Assembly (NCBI GenBank): GCA_030015575.1
Contig: JASDDO010000028.1
Span: 24,221,154 to 24,285,153, forward strand
Length of the DNA: 64,000 nt
Direction: 5' to 3'
Source of the DNA: Agapanthus africanus
Taxonomy: Eukaryota > Streptophyta > Magnoliopsida > Asparagales > Amaryllidaceae
The notes below the pieces were generated by a model that searched no databases, was not told where the DNA came from, and saw nothing but the letters and a program-made list of their open reading frames with translations. Made by a program: the position numbers and the translations under genes. This document shows positions 9,187 through 20,231 of the stretch, piece by piece (the first letter of the stretch is position 1; every line of letters starts with the position of its first letter).

Positions 9187-12042
9187 TCAGGACTTTTGTA
9201 CAACGGGTTGATAAGGAGGAGCATTTTCATTTTTCACAGCCTGTTGAGGGAGGCGTTGCGTCCTGGCTTTCTCGTAGATGGCCATTTCGCGATTATGGTC
9301 GTCTCGAACCTTTTGACCTGCTTCCCTTATAAGCTTGTCTATTTGTTCTTCGAACGACAGACTGGGCATTTTCACGGCGGGAGCTCTTTCTGGTTCAGGG
9401 TTAGCATCTTCCCACAGAGCATCCCCTTCTTCATCAAAGTCATGTATGACGTAGCAGTTGCAGAGTAGCTCCCGTTTCTTGGATCGAACATATCCAAGCC
9501 CGATCGTTTCCATTCTCCCGTTGGGCAACTTTCGTTGAGTTCCGGGAACATTCCAGATCCTGTTATAGAACCGTGCTTGTCGAGCAGTTTGCTTAAGGGG
9601 TACACCTTGGCATCTCAAGAGTCTCTTTAGTCCGTCCATGTAATATCTGGGGAAACGGATGGGATGGAGCCTGTCAAGTGTAGAATCCGCGCCATGACAG
9701 ATTTCATTCTCCATTTTGATTTCCCCGGATCGGTAGAATAGGATTGCCTTTTCACCTTTTCGCCTGGGAGGGACGTAGAATGTCTGCAGTTCTTCTACAC
9801 TGTAGGTATCAAGCGCGTCTAGTTCTTTATGATGCTTGGGCGGAACCATGGAAACTTGCAAACTTTGATCTTCATCAGCGAAGGTTTGTATTGATGGTCG
9901 AGCAGAGAATACGGCATTGACCTCGTCTTCCGAGTCGCTGCCGAAGATCAGCATAGGAGTGGACGGTCCCGGCTTGTTGTACTGGGGCGGACCTGAGTAA
10001 ATTATCTCCTCTTCTTCCTCGGTATCACTCCCGAAGACCGGAATGATGGTGATAGCTTTGTTCTTCGGTTTGTGACATCTTTCCATGTCCTCAAAATCTG
10101 GTAAGAAGTATTTTGCATCTTCGTACTTGCGGACTTCGTTCACGGAGAATGGGTTTAGCTCTCCTGTTACAGTATACTCGAGACCATCTTTGAAATATTT
10201 CATACACTGATGTTGTGTAGAGGGGATGATATTGTACTCGTGTAACCAAGGCCGGCCGAGTAAAGCGTTATAGAATGTCTTGGCGTCAATAACGTGGAAC
10301 TTGATGTTCGTGACGAGCAGCCCAAAGCGTAACATCAATATTACGGACCCAAGCGTCCGTGACGACTGGGAGTCAAACCCGGAGATGGTGATCTTATCCC
10401 GAGCGAGGTGTTGAACGCTCATGCAGATTTCCTTCAACACTTTCACGTTGAGGAGATTGACGGAGGACCCATTGTCGACCAGGATTTTACCTATCTTGAT
10501 GTCATGACAGTATCTGGAGACATATAGGGGACGGTTGTGCTCGTATGTCCCAAGGAGGAGATCTTCATCGCCGAAGGTGATATCGGCTGTGTGTACTTCT
10601 TCTAGCTCGTCATTCATCTTTGCTTCTGCGAGGAAAGCTTGGAATTGCTCTGGTTCCTGCAATGCCTTGATTAAAGAATCTCTCGCCTCTTTGGATAGCA
10701 GAAGGGCGTCGAGAATACTGAGCTGCGAGGGTATCTTCCTCAAGTGTGCGAGAACGTTGTAGTCCACCTTACTTTTCTTTGGCGGGTCTTTGGCTGTCAG
10801 TTTTTCGACGGCTTGGTCATCAAGGATGATATCCTCAGGGACTTTTTCTTTTCCCTTATCTTTTCTATTTGATCCACTGTTCAAGGGCCCAAGATTCTTT
10901 TCGGGTAGCGTACGGTTGCGCAGCTGAATATTTTCACAGGTCTTTGGTTCTTCCTCTTTTCTCGAGATGGACTCCTTAAAGAGAGGGCCAAGAGCCATTT
11001 CTTCGTCAGAGTCACTCCCGAAGGTGAGAACTTGCGATCTCCCGGCGTTGACCATGCGACAGTTGCCAACAGTTCTTTTGTGCTCCTCGGTCGTATTTCT
11101 TTGCTCCCTACAGGTTTTGTGTTTTATCCGCTTGAAATGTTGCCGGTGAGCCACATATCCCTGCCACCATCTTTTAAAAGCGTTGCACTCTTTGGTGGGG
11201 TGCGTAATCTTTCGATGATATAAGCAGTAGCTAGGATATGTTTCTGCTTCACCAAGGGTGTTCGCTTCGGAGGGTGGCAGCTTCATTCCCATTGATATGG
11301 CTTTGGCGAACCTTTTCCTCGTCTTGAACTTATTTTTATTCGCGACGGGTATACTTTGATCTGGCAAGAGTGTTTCGACCTTTTCGTCCAGTCGCCGGCG
11401 TTTGGCCTTTTCAAATATGGGCATCTCATGCTCCCGATCAGCTTCACTTTTAAGAAGAGCTTCATTCAGGAATGCATCAATCATTTCGTCTGATGGCCCC
11501 GGAAGTTCCGGCTTAGGATCTGCCCCCAGTTTCTCAGTGCAAGGAGCTTCTTCATAGTCTATCGACAAGTAAGAGATCACATGGCAACTTACCACGTAAT
11601 CTTCAGATTCATCCGATGAGTCTTCTCCATCATTTCCGTCCTCAAGGACGTGGCTGAGGAACTCTTGGAGCGTGATTGGAGTCCGCACCTTCTGGTTATA
11701 CTCTTCCAGCGCGTCAATCTGTTTTTGCAGGTCCGTGCGCTTGTCGCCAGGCTTCACGGGCTTTTTGGTCTTCTTCTTCTTTTTCGAAGACTTTGACGGC
11801 TGGATGTGAGCGTTTTGGCTATCACTACCAATCTTTGGAGTTGGGCGTGTCTTCAGCATCCCCTCGATGATCTCAGGTTCCAGTGGATTCTTCCACCTAA
11901 TTGCCGGACATGTGTGGAGGTCCTTCAGCATTCTCTTCGTCTTGGCTGAAAGAGCAACCTCCCATGGAGCTTCTTCTACAAAAGAGCATGATGCCCTCGG
12001 TGTATCCGTCTTCTTAGGAGTGTGTGGCCGAGGCGGGTTCAC
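9187..12042 (-). CDS. gag C-terminal / aspartic protease region of element C
   Basis: A long open region of 951 codons. It begins with a stretch shared with B (VEEAPWEVALSAKTKRMLKD), then lysine-rich sequence and a coiled-coil-like acidic part. A C-x2-YHRKITHPTKEC zinc-knuckle-like motif lies around residues 270-285. The retroviral-type aspartic protease follows near the middle (ILVDNGSSVNLL active-site motif, later FYNALLGRPWLH). After that comes a long acidic linker with repeated FGSDSEDE-type motifs. Proteases of this type cut the polyprotein. The length between protease and RT is unusual for Ty3/Gypsy elements and is shared with B. It is part of a fossil copy. Confidence 0.75.
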   Translation of the reverse strand: MNPPRPHTPKKTDTPRASCSFVEEAPWEVALSAKTKRMLKDLHTCPAIRWKNPLEPEIIEGMLKTRPTPKIGSDSQNAHIQPSKSSKKKKKTKKPVKPGDKRTDLQKQIDALEEYNQKVRTPITLQEFLSHVLEDGNDGEDSSDESEDYVVSCHVISYLSIDYEEAPCTEKLGADPKPELPGPSDEMIDAFLNEALLKSEADREHEMPIFEKAKRRRLDEKVETLLPDQSIPVANKNKFKTRKRFAKAISMGMKLPPSEANTLGEAETYPSYCLYHRKITHPTKECNAFKRWWQGYVAHRQHFKRIKHKTCREQRNTTEEHKRTVGNCRMVNAGRSQVLTFGSDSDEEMALGPLFKESISRKEEEPKTCENIQLRNRTLPEKNLGPLNSGSNRKDKGKEKVPEDIILDDQAVEKLTAKDPPKKSKVDYNVLAHLRKIPSQLSILDALLLSKEARDSLIKALQEPEQFQAFLAEAKMNDELEEVHTADITFGDEDLLLGTYEHNRPLYVSRYCHDIKIGKILVDNGSSVNLLNVKVLKEICMSVQHLARDKITISGFDSQSSRTLGSVILMLRFGLLVTNIKFHVIDAKTFYNALLGRPWLHEYNIIPSTQHQCMKYFKDGLEYTVTGELNPFSVNEVRKYEDAKYFLPDFEDMERCHKPKNKAITIIPVFGSDTEEEEEIIYSGPPQYNKPGPSTPMLIFGSDSEDEVNAVFSARPSIQTFADEDQSLQVSMVPPKHHKELDALDTYSVEELQTFYVPPRRKGEKAILFYRSGEIKMENEICHGADSTLDRLHPIRFPRYYMDGLKRLLRCQGVPLKQTARQARFYNRIWNVPGTQRKLPNGRMETIGLGYVRSKKRELLCNCYVIHDFDEEGDALWEDANPEPERAPAVKMPSLSFEEQIDKLIREAGQKVRDDHNREMAIYEKARTQRLPQQAVKNENAPPYQPVVQKS

Positions 12043-12093
12043 CTTCTAATTTTCAGATAATACGAATTTGCCATGCTGGTATTGATCTTCTAT

Positions 12094-13533
12094 TCAGCTT
12101 TTGAAGATGTAACAATTCTCGATCGGATGGCCCAACATTCGGTGATAAGGGCACAAGTTAGGATTGCTAATGTCGCCTGGTTGCGCTGAGCGTCTTGTCT
12201 CCGGCAGATTAATGAGCCTATTGCGCAGTGCAAGCTCAAATAACCTTTTCGTCTTGTCTCGAGGGAACGAGTAAGGGCGTCTCATTTTATCTTCAAGAGA
12301 TCGAGTTCTATTATTTTGGCGATCAACTGGTCTCAGACCACTGGGCTGCTGTTGAGCATTGGCGACGACGATCGCTTTTCCCTTTTCCTTCTTGTTCCGA
12401 GTGTCTGGCTTTGGAGGAGACGGTCTATGACCCATCTGGTCCATTTGGGCCAACTTGTTAATCAAGGCCTGAAAAGTAGTCGGCTTGAAAAACATCATGA
12501 ATTAGGAAATAGTTGCATGAGAGTCCAGAGTGCCCACGAACATGCCTACCGCCGGCGCTTCTTCGATGCGCTGTTCGCATTTCGACCACAGATTCCACCA
12601 TCGTATTGCGCATTGAACCCATGTCTCGCCTGGCTTTACCCTGGCGTTAATCAATGCTGTAATCGGGGTGCGTTCACCAGCACTGGCGAATCGCTGGGTG
12701 AATAACAACTCCATTTCTGCGAAAGTATTGACGGAGTCGTTTGGAAGTTCAGAGTACCACTCAAATACCGTCTCCGACAAGCTGCAGACGAATTGGCGAA
12801 ACAAAAGCTTATCATCACCCCCGGTGTTGCCGCAAAGAGCCCTGAACTGAGCGACATGTTGATGGGGGATTGCCTGTCCCCTTGTACACATGGAATTTGG
12901 GGATTGTGTATCCCGGCGGGTATTTTATTTGGTCATACCAGCCTGGATACGGTCGCCCAGTTTTAACGACTTAGCCGGCCGCTTCATTCGCCTGGTGAGC
13001 TCGTATTTGCTAAGAAATATAGTCATCCAGAGCGGCCTTGGAAATAGTTTCCTCTTTGGCTGCTGAAAGAGCCGGAGGAGGGTTCGATGTCTCCCATTTG
13101 TCGTCTTCAATAATGATCGGAGGGTCTTCAGCTGGAGGATCCGGCTGTAACATCATCCCGACCATGTCTTGGAAGAGAAGCGCCATTCGTTTTATGTTGG
13201 CAGCTTGTTCTGCAGCTTCTCTGTCCTTCTTTTCGAGGACTCTGCGTAGGAAGTCATCATCGGTTTCTTGTTCATGACGCTGCTCTGATGATGCCTCCGG
13301 GCTTTCTTTTGGCCCGGTGAGTGTGACCATTTGCGTCAGCATTTCCTGAAGCTTCCGTTGTTGCTCTTGGGCTTTGGTCACAGACCGGGTGAGCGGTCGG
13401 TGACCCGTCGTAGCGCGGCTTTCCTCTTTTCCGAAAGCCATGTAAACAGTATGCACCATTATGCCCCCAGGCATGGGGCGTTTGGGCTCAGCGTCTTTGT
13501 GGTCTACCGTAGTTATAGGGGCTTTCTCTGGCC
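12094..13533 (-). CDS. gag: gag region of element C (broken)
   Basis: The segment encodes the Retrotrans_gag core (HQHVAQFRALCGNTGGDDK, then FEWYSELPNDSVNTFAEMEL), the FFKPTTFQALINKLAQ stretch, and a YCPYHRMLGHPIENC-type CHHC motif, followed by the glutamic-acid-rich upstream part. It matches B (62536-63987) and A in order. The breaks mentioned for element C lie within it; it is a fossil. Confidence 0.7.
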
Positions 13534-13559
13534 TCGCGAGTCGGACCCAACCAGGGGCC

Positions 13560-13623
13560 ACTTCCCAGGAGGTCACCCATCCCAAGACTTCCCTGTCCCG
13601 AGCACGCTTAACTACGGAGTTCT
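13560..13623 (-). pseudogene. 5S rRNA-derived fragment
   Basis: The minus strand carries the central and 3' part of plant 5S rRNA. AACTCCGTAGTTAAGCGTGC is the A-box region, and GGATGGGTGACCTCCTGGGA is the C-box region, at about the right distance. The 5' third and the very 3' end of 5S are not recognisable, so this is not a working 5S gene. Plant Cassandra TRIM retrotransposons carry such 5S-derived promoters in their LTRs, which is the most likely source. I could not find clear LTR ends or a second copy to prove it. It sits exactly where element C's gag homology stops. Confidence 0.75.
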
Positions 13624-14270
13624 CAAGCACCTGTAGTTCCGGTTCACTTAAAAGGCGCTTCTGTAATTGAGAGTGGTATCATTATATTTATAATGCAGTC
13701 CGGTCCTCTTTCGGAATGTGTTCCGAAGATTCCTCATTGTTCTACAGTGGGTCCCACGGACTCTAGAGGTGGCCCCCACAGATTCAAGAGGTGGCCCCCG
13801 CCCTCTTGGTATGACAATTGGCGTGGCACTTTGTTCTGTGTGGCATTTTGCTCCGTGAACAAGAACCGGGTCCCGACATATATGATCCTCGACGCGCCGG
13901 ATCACCGCCTGCCGCGTCTCCTCGGAGCACAGCTAGTCGTACAAGTATATGTCCTCAAAAAAGATGATATCGGGGATGAAGAAAGGGAATTCATCCATTC
14001 TTGCGTTTTGGGGACGGAGAAAGGAGTGATCAACATACCCTCCGTTTTATAGCCCCACAATGCCCCCAAGAGTCCAACAGTCGCTTGTTTCTTCCACTAC
14101 TGTACCGCCACGCGACGGATATCCCGTATTTCTTGGCAAACCGAAATCGGAACGACTCGGTTCTTACGCTTCGCCTCTCCCCACGCGTTCGTAACACGTG
14201 TCACCCGCGACGGTCGCTCTTCTCAATGCTCATGAACCAGGGAAGGTCGGACAAAACCTCACAAAACCGA
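13624..14270. other. unassigned junction sequence
   Basis: This joins the 5S-like fragment to the D1 tandem repeats. It includes GTGGGTCCCAC and two GGTGGCCCCC motifs near 13747-13797. I see no coding region and no LTR of element C. The part right of about 14000 may be the unrepeated 3' region of D1. Confidence 0.4.
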
Positions 14271-14279
14271 GTAGCTACT

Positions 14280-16520
14280 CTGCTCGGTTCATCCTTGGCC
14301 GATAATTTCATACCCCACGACGCCAAGGATCAAAGCCCTCATCAAGAAGCCACCGAGCAGCAAACCTGCTCGGTCTATCCTTAGCAGGCCTCTTTATGCC
14401 CTCCTGCGCTAAGGATCAAAGCCCTCATCAAGAGGCCACTGGGCAGCAACCCTGCTCGGTCCATCCTTGGCTGGTAATCTCTTACCCCACGACGCCAAGG
14501 ATCAAAGCCCTCATCAAGAGGCCACCGAGCAGCTTCACTGCTCGGTCCATCCAGGGTTGGTAATTCACTACCCACCGACGATAAGGGTCAAAGCCCTCAT
14601 CAAGAGGCCACCGAGCAGCTACCCTGCTCAGTCCATCCTTGGCTGGTAATCTCTTACCCCACGACGCCAAGGATCAAAGCCTTCATCAAGAGGCCACCGA
14701 ACAGCTACCCTGCTCGGTCCATCCTTAGCAGGCCTCTCCATGCCCTCCCGCGCTAAGGTTCAAAGCCCTCGTCAAGAGGCCACCGAGCAGCTACCCTGCT
14801 CGGTCCATCCTTGGCTGGTAATCTCTTACCCCACGACGCCAAGGATCAAAGTCATCACCAAGAGGCTACCGAGCAGCTTCACTTCTCGGTCCATCCATGG
14901 CTGGTAGTTCACTACCCACCGACACCAAGGGTCAAAGCCCTCATCAAGAGGCCATCAAGCAGCTACCCTGCTCGGTCCATCCTTGGCTGGTAATCTCTTA
15001 CCCCACGACACTAAGGATCAAAGCCCTCATTAAAAGGCCACCGAGCAGCTACCCTGTTCGGTCCATCCTCAGCAGGCCTCTCTATGCCCTCCCGCACTAA
15101 GGATCAAAGCCCTCGTCAAGAGGCCACCGAGCAGTTACCCTGCTCGGTCCATCCTTGGCTGGTAATTTCTTATCCCACGACGCCAATGATCAAAGCCCTC
15201 ATCAAGAGGCCACCGAGCAGGTACCCTGCCCGGTCCATCCTTAGTAGGCCTCTCCATACCCTCCCGCGCTAAGGATCAAAGCCCTCATCAAATGGCCACC
15301 GAGCAGCTAGCCTGCTCGGTCCATCTTTGGCTGGTAATCTCTTACCCCATGATGCCAAGGATCAAAGCCCTCATCAAGAGGCCACCGAGAAGATACCCTG
15401 CTCGGTCCATCCTTAGCAGGCCTCTCCATGCCCTCCCGCGCTAAGGATCAAAGCCCTCATCAAGAGGCCACCGAGCAGCAACCCTGCTCGGTCTATCCTT
15501 GGTTGGTAATTTCTTACCCCATGACGCCAAGGATCAAATCCCTCATCAAGAGGCCACCAGGCAGCAACCCTGCTCGGTCCGTCCATGGGTGGTAGTTCAC
15601 TATCCACCGACGCCAAGGATCTAAGCCCTCACCAAGAGGCCACCAGGCAGCAACCCTGCTCGGTCCATCCATGGCTAGTAATTCACTACCCACCGACGCC
15701 AAGGATCAAAGCCCTCATCAAGAGGCCACCGAGCAGCTACCCTGCTCGGTCCATCCTTAGCAGGCCTCTACATGCCCTCCCGCGCTAAGGATCAAAGCCC
15801 TCATCAAGAGGCTACTGGGAAGCAACCATGCTCGGTCCATCCTTAGCAGGCCTCTACATGCCCTCCCGCTCTAAGGATCAAAGCCCTAGTCAAAAGGCCA
15901 TCGAGCAGCTACCCTGCTCGGTCCATGGTTGGCTGGTAATCTCTTACCCCACGACTCCAAGGATCAAAGCCCTCATCAAGAGGCCACCGAGCAGCTACCA
16001 TGCTCGGTCCATCCTTAGTAGGCCTCTCCATGCCCTCCCGCGCTAAGAATCAAAGCCCTCATCAAGAGGCCACCGGGCAGCAACCCTGCTCGGTCCATCC
16101 CTGGCTGGTAATTTCTTACCACACGACGCCAAGGATCAAAGCCCTCGTCAAGAGGCCGCCGGACAGTTTCACTGCTCGGTCCATCCTTAGCTGGTAATCT
16201 CTTACCCCACGACGCCAAGGATCAAAGCCCTTATCAAGAGGCCACCGGGCAGCTTCAGTGCTCGGTCCATCCATGGCTGGTAGTTCACTACCCACCGAAG
16301 CCAAGGGTCAAAGCCCTTATCAAAAGGCCACCGAGCAGCTTCACTGCTCGGTCCATCCTTGGCTGGTAATCTCTTACCCCACGACGCTAAGGATCAAAGC
16401 CCTCATCAAGAAGCCACCGAGCAGCAACCCTGCTCATTCCATCCATGGCTGGTAATCTCCTACCTACCGACGCCAAGGATCAAGCCCTCATCAAGAGGCC
16501 ACCGAGCAGCTTCACTACTC
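14280..16520 (+). repeat. ~86-bp tandem repeat array of D1
   Basis: About 26 units of 85-87 bases share the core GGATCAAAGCCCTCATCAAG and then GAGGCCACCGAGCAGC. Each unit contains a hairpin whose stems differ between units but stay paired: CCTTGGC with GCCAAGG in one class, CCTTAGC with GCTAAGG in another. All short reading frames here are repeat by-products. Confidence 0.9.
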
Positions 16521-16859
16521 AACTTTCTCCACGTCTTTACTAAGCGATCTCCACCTCGACTTCGGGGCCATGGAGATACCGGCCTTTCACCGGTCTTTTC
16601 ACACTTAGCAAATGGTCGAATTCAACTCGACGTGCGATCGCTAGATGAAAAACCGACTAAACAAGAAAGCAGTACCGCGCAAACAAAATGTTTACCACAA
16701 ACAAAGGGAAAATGCGCACGCAAAGAACACTGCAAAAAGATTTTTTATTCATAAAAAATCGGAAGTCTTTACAGAGGTATTATGGGCTCCCCAGCCTTAC
16801 AAAAATACCCGGAGGCTTACAAAATTTTAGCGCAAAAAAAGCAAGGAGGCGAGGAAGTT

Positions 16860-18961
16860 CAGGCCTCAGGGCCGGGGAGAACATCGATGAGCTGCGCTTC
16901 CACTGCGACAACCGGGGTGGCATCTTGAAGGTCGGCATCCACAGCGGGAGCTTCGGCGCTGATGGCCGGGACGACCGACTTATCCCCAACGCTCCTACCA
17001 GGGGCCTCTCTCCCTGCAGCGTTTCCAGGGGCATTCCCCTGCTCCTCATCAGCTCGCCGTCAGGGAATTTCGGTATCAGGGCCTTGACGGCGTCGGGGGC
17101 GTCGTGCCAAACTACGGTAGCGGCTCCTGCGAGGTCGGTGTAGTACTGGTCTGACTTCTTATAGCTCTCCACCGCCTTCGATGCTCGGAGCTCGGCACGC
17201 CTCATTCCTTCCTTCGCCGCCTCGTTCTCCCTCCGGAGGGTGTTCGCCGTCTTCTTCAGGGTGGTGACGAGCACCTTGGAATCTTCTAACTTGGCCTCGG
17301 CGGCTCGGGCAGCCTCTCGGCACCTGGCGATCTTCCGATCCCCGGCCACCACCCGGTCTTCGAGAGCAGCGACCCTCTCATCGCCGCCTCCAGCTTCAGC
17401 CTTGAGCTCTCCTCCCGCGAGGAGAACTCGCCCGCGGCCCGTATCGCCGGGGCAATTTCCTCGTCCTCCATGTTAACGACGATGGCGACATGCTGGAGGA
17501 CCTGAAGAAAACAAAGGATGGTTAAAAAGAAAAGGGGGCACCAAATCTCGTGAGCAAAAATACTGAATGAAGAACCGAGTAGAGTGCGAACACTAACCTA
17601 CACGGCCTCTTGAGCCATGGCCGCCATTTGGGCCCGGAGGGTCCCCCGAGGGATTCTGCCCCCGGCTGACCTTTCTATCTCCGAGAGCAGGCTGTCGGCA
17701 ACGGAAATCCCTGAGGGCACCTCAAAGCGAAGCTCCCCATCTTCCACGAGGAACGGGGCACCGTCCTATGAAACTTCTTTAGGAGCGACGCAGGGGAACC
17801 AGTCTTACCCCCCACCTCTGGAGCCCGGGGCTCTTGCTTCTGAGCACGTTTTCGGCTTGGAGCTTGGTTGGACTCCAGGGCCCGGGGCTCGCTTTAGCGC
17901 CTGGATGGAGCGGCTGCCGGTGGAGCCGGAGCCGACGACGGGCGAGAAAGGCCGGCGCCTCCGGCCTTCTTCCTCTTTTTCTGTTCGACCAGGGCTGCCC
18001 GAAATTTGCCTAGGTCCATTGGTTCTGCATAAGACAAAAATACAGAGGAGTCGGTATTGCCAGAAAAGTAAAAGAATACGCAAGTTTAAACAGGTCGCCT
18101 GAAAACTCCTAACTTACCCGCGAACTGGGCGGGGCTGAGCCCGGCCCAACTAAGGGCCCGCTCAGACAGCAGCACATCAGCCCGGGGGAGGGGCTCCCAC
18201 TCCGCCACCGCCACCGCGTCGGGATCATTCGACCGACTCACCCAGGGGCAGCTGGCCCTGTGCCACTGGATGGGCACAGGCCAATCCTCACCCTCAGACG
18301 GCCCAATAAATAAAAACTTCTTCTTCCATTCGTGAATGGAAGAAGGTACTACGACGACCCCCGACCCGGCAGCACCTCCCCGGTGTTTTCTAAAAGAGAT
18401 GTATACCCAGCTCGGCTCGTCCCTGCGAGTGCCGGAGTGGTTTTTGTAGCAGAGAGAAGAAACGAGGAGACTCCGGCTGAAAGGGATTAGACATAATTTC
18501 AACCGGACCAGGAACCCAAGGAGAATCCTCTAAGAGTTCGGCACTAACTGGCCCGGGGATAACTCAAAACAATTCAACGACGCACTCACCTCAAGGGAGA
18601 AGGGCAGGCGCATCCCGGCCCAAAAGGCTTCCAGGTACAAAGCAATCTCCTTACCCCGTACTTGGTCTGCCCTCCCCCCCTCCTCGGCCAGACGAAGCGA
18701 GTAGCCGGCAGGAATGTGGAAACGAGTCCGGATGGTGGCGAGCACATCCGCGTGCCTCAGCACGGATGACACGCCAAGAGCATCCATAACCAGCGCTCTG
18801 GGGACCGCCCCCGTCGCACGACCCCGGGGAGCATGACTAACCCTAACTTCCCCGGGGGACTCCGACTCAGAAGAGAAAGAGGAAGAAGTAGAAGAGGAAG
18901 CTGCAGAAGACTCCCTAAACTCTACCCGGACTTTTTCTACAGACTCCTCGGTAGAAGACAT
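16860..18961 (-). CDS. antisense gene of D1 (PF04195-like plus coiled coil)
   Basis: It runs opposite to D1's LTR. The first part resembles the plant 'putative gypsy type transposon' domain (PF04195): FHIPAGYSLRLAEEGGRADQ, then AFWAGMRLPFSLEVSASLN and ELSPGQLVPNS. The last part is an alanine/glutamate-rich coiled coil (AARAAEAKLEDSKVLVTTLK). Intron-like GT...AG borders separate the parts, at places matching D2. Its role is not known. It is a fossil with a few breaks, and D2 carries the mirror copy. Confidence 0.6.
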
Positions 18962-19095
18962 CTAACCTGATCAAAGGGACGAGTCCTCGGAAGAGAAAAC
19001 GCAAGGAATCCGACCTGAGGAGAAGAGCGCCGAGCTAACACGACTACGGACGGGGAAATTATGGTGAGGTATGGGCCTTAATGGGGATCCCACCT

Positions 19096-19104
19096 CTATT
19101 TATA
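19096..19104 (-). promoter_or_regulatory. TATA box for the D1 antisense gene
   Basis: The minus strand reads TATAAATAG about 135 bases before the antisense gene's ATG at 18961. D2 has CATAAATAG at the same relative place (28682-28690). It lies outside the LTR, so the antisense gene appears to have its own promoter. Confidence 0.5.
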
Positions 19105-19462
19105 GCTGTCGGCGTACACATCCTACGGCTCCGATCGCCTCCCACCAAAATGCCGCTTCGCAACCAACGGCCGACAACATTCCACCTGTCGCACTCACAT
19201 TAGACGCATCTCATCGGACGCGGGAACACCTGCGGCCCATCTCGTCAGCCAACCAGCGTCAGACACGTGGGTTGACGCTTCGACGAACATACATACAAAC
19301 CGGTGCTTCCTCTTAAATGCAAGATCTCTCCCCTGATCCGCTGACGTCATCAAGAAAATACGACCAATTGTCCGGGAATACGCACCGACGATATCTTCAA
19401 GTAAGAGCTCACCTCGGGTGACCGGTCAGACCACTCTCGACCCGACCTAGGAATGGGTCGAG

Positions 19463-19480
19463 ACGAGAGTGGGGGACTAA
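19463..19480 (+). promoter_or_regulatory. polypurine tract of D1
   Basis: A purine-rich run (GAGAGTGGGGGACTAA) directly precedes the LTR start TGATGATA. The mirror copy precedes the D2 LTR on the minus strand at 28310-28328. It marks plus-strand DNA priming and defines this LTR as the 3' one. Confidence 0.75.
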
Positions 19481-20231
19481 TGATGATACTCGATATCGGT
19501 GACTCCCCAGATCATGACACGTGGCAGATGACGTATCCCAGAGCTTACAAGAAAGGATAAAAAACGTTACGTTGGAAGCACACCCCGGGCCTCCGACCCG
19601 AGGATGTTCCCGACCTTCGGTGGCCTTCCAGACCACCCCTAAGCTCGCCTCCGAGCTATCACAGAACCAAGATGCCTCGGCCTCCCGCTTGTTCTCGAGC
19701 CTCCCGCCGAGCTCATCTTCCTCGGTCTCACCGACCGACCTACAGCACCGATCACAGACGCCTCCGCCACGGCTCCGTGAATCTCGCCAGACGGGAGATA
19801 TCCGTTTGCCCATGATCCCGCGTTCCACGCCATCACGATCCCCCATTAACGAGCCTGTCTCGTCATTAATGGGGAATCCCGCCTATCACCCGGGCATGAC
19901 ACCAGGGGCGTAACGGCCGGCGTGAATCTCGCGCCCACCTGCCCATGGCTGCCGCTATATAAACCCCTCTCTCAGATGACTCAGGTAAGCCAATTTTACC
20001 CCAATAGACCGTTACTCTGCCAAAATACCCCGTCTAACTTGATCGTCGGAGGGTCCTCAGTGGTACAACCACCCCGGGACTTCCTTGCAGGTAGCTCGGC
20101 CTCAACCACCTCAAACCCATTAAGATCCACACGCTCCAGGAGGCAACCCTCCAACTCAATCTCAGCCATCCACAAGCGCTCGTTACAGATTAACGGAAGA
20201 TAACATCTGAAGGAGATCCAGAGATCCATCA
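19481..20231 (+). repeat. 3' LTR of D1
   Basis: The 751-bp LTR has ends TGATG...CATCA. A TATA box (CTATATAAA) lies at 19955-19963 and a G-box (GACACGTGGC) near 19508. The right end adjoins AT-rich host DNA. Its inverse is the D2 LTR at 27500-28309, which shares ends, TATA box and a conserved block around 20040-20110. Confidence 0.85.

Larger units (their letters stand above)
9038..13533 (-). mobile_element. Tat-type element C, gag/protease part
   Basis: This is a third copy of the A/B family. It aligns with element B from about 59460 to 63930. Its downstream pol part lies past the window's left edge, beyond the A complex inserted at 9037/9038. Its gag N-terminus, leader and 5' LTR are absent: the homology stops at about 13533, where a 5S-like segment begins. 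It is broken, with about three breaks, all in the gag part. Confidence 0.8.
14271..20231 (+). mobile_element. Tat-like element D1, 3' end
   Basis: This is the 3' part of a plus-strand LTR element. It has tandem repeats, an antisense gene, a polypurine tract and a 3' LTR ending at 20231, where host DNA begins. Its gag-pol is not in the window. The same set of parts occurs in mirror image at 27500-32755 (D2). Internal tandem repeats plus an antisense ORF between pol and the 3' LTR are known from Tat-clade elements such as Grande. The antisense gene is broken, with a few breaks. Confidence 0.8.

Noticed and set aside
13673-13680. TGGTATCA as an initiator-tRNA-Met primer binding site
   Set aside because: Only eight bases match, on the strand opposite to the 5S-like segment, and no LTR end precedes it.
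14381-16455. Many short frames with HQEATEQ / YPARSILSR repeats
   Set aside because: By-products of the 86-bp tandem repeats on both strands.
14280-16520. CRISPR-like array
   Set aside because: Units are about 86 bp of near-continuous repeat without unique spacers, within a plant LTR element.
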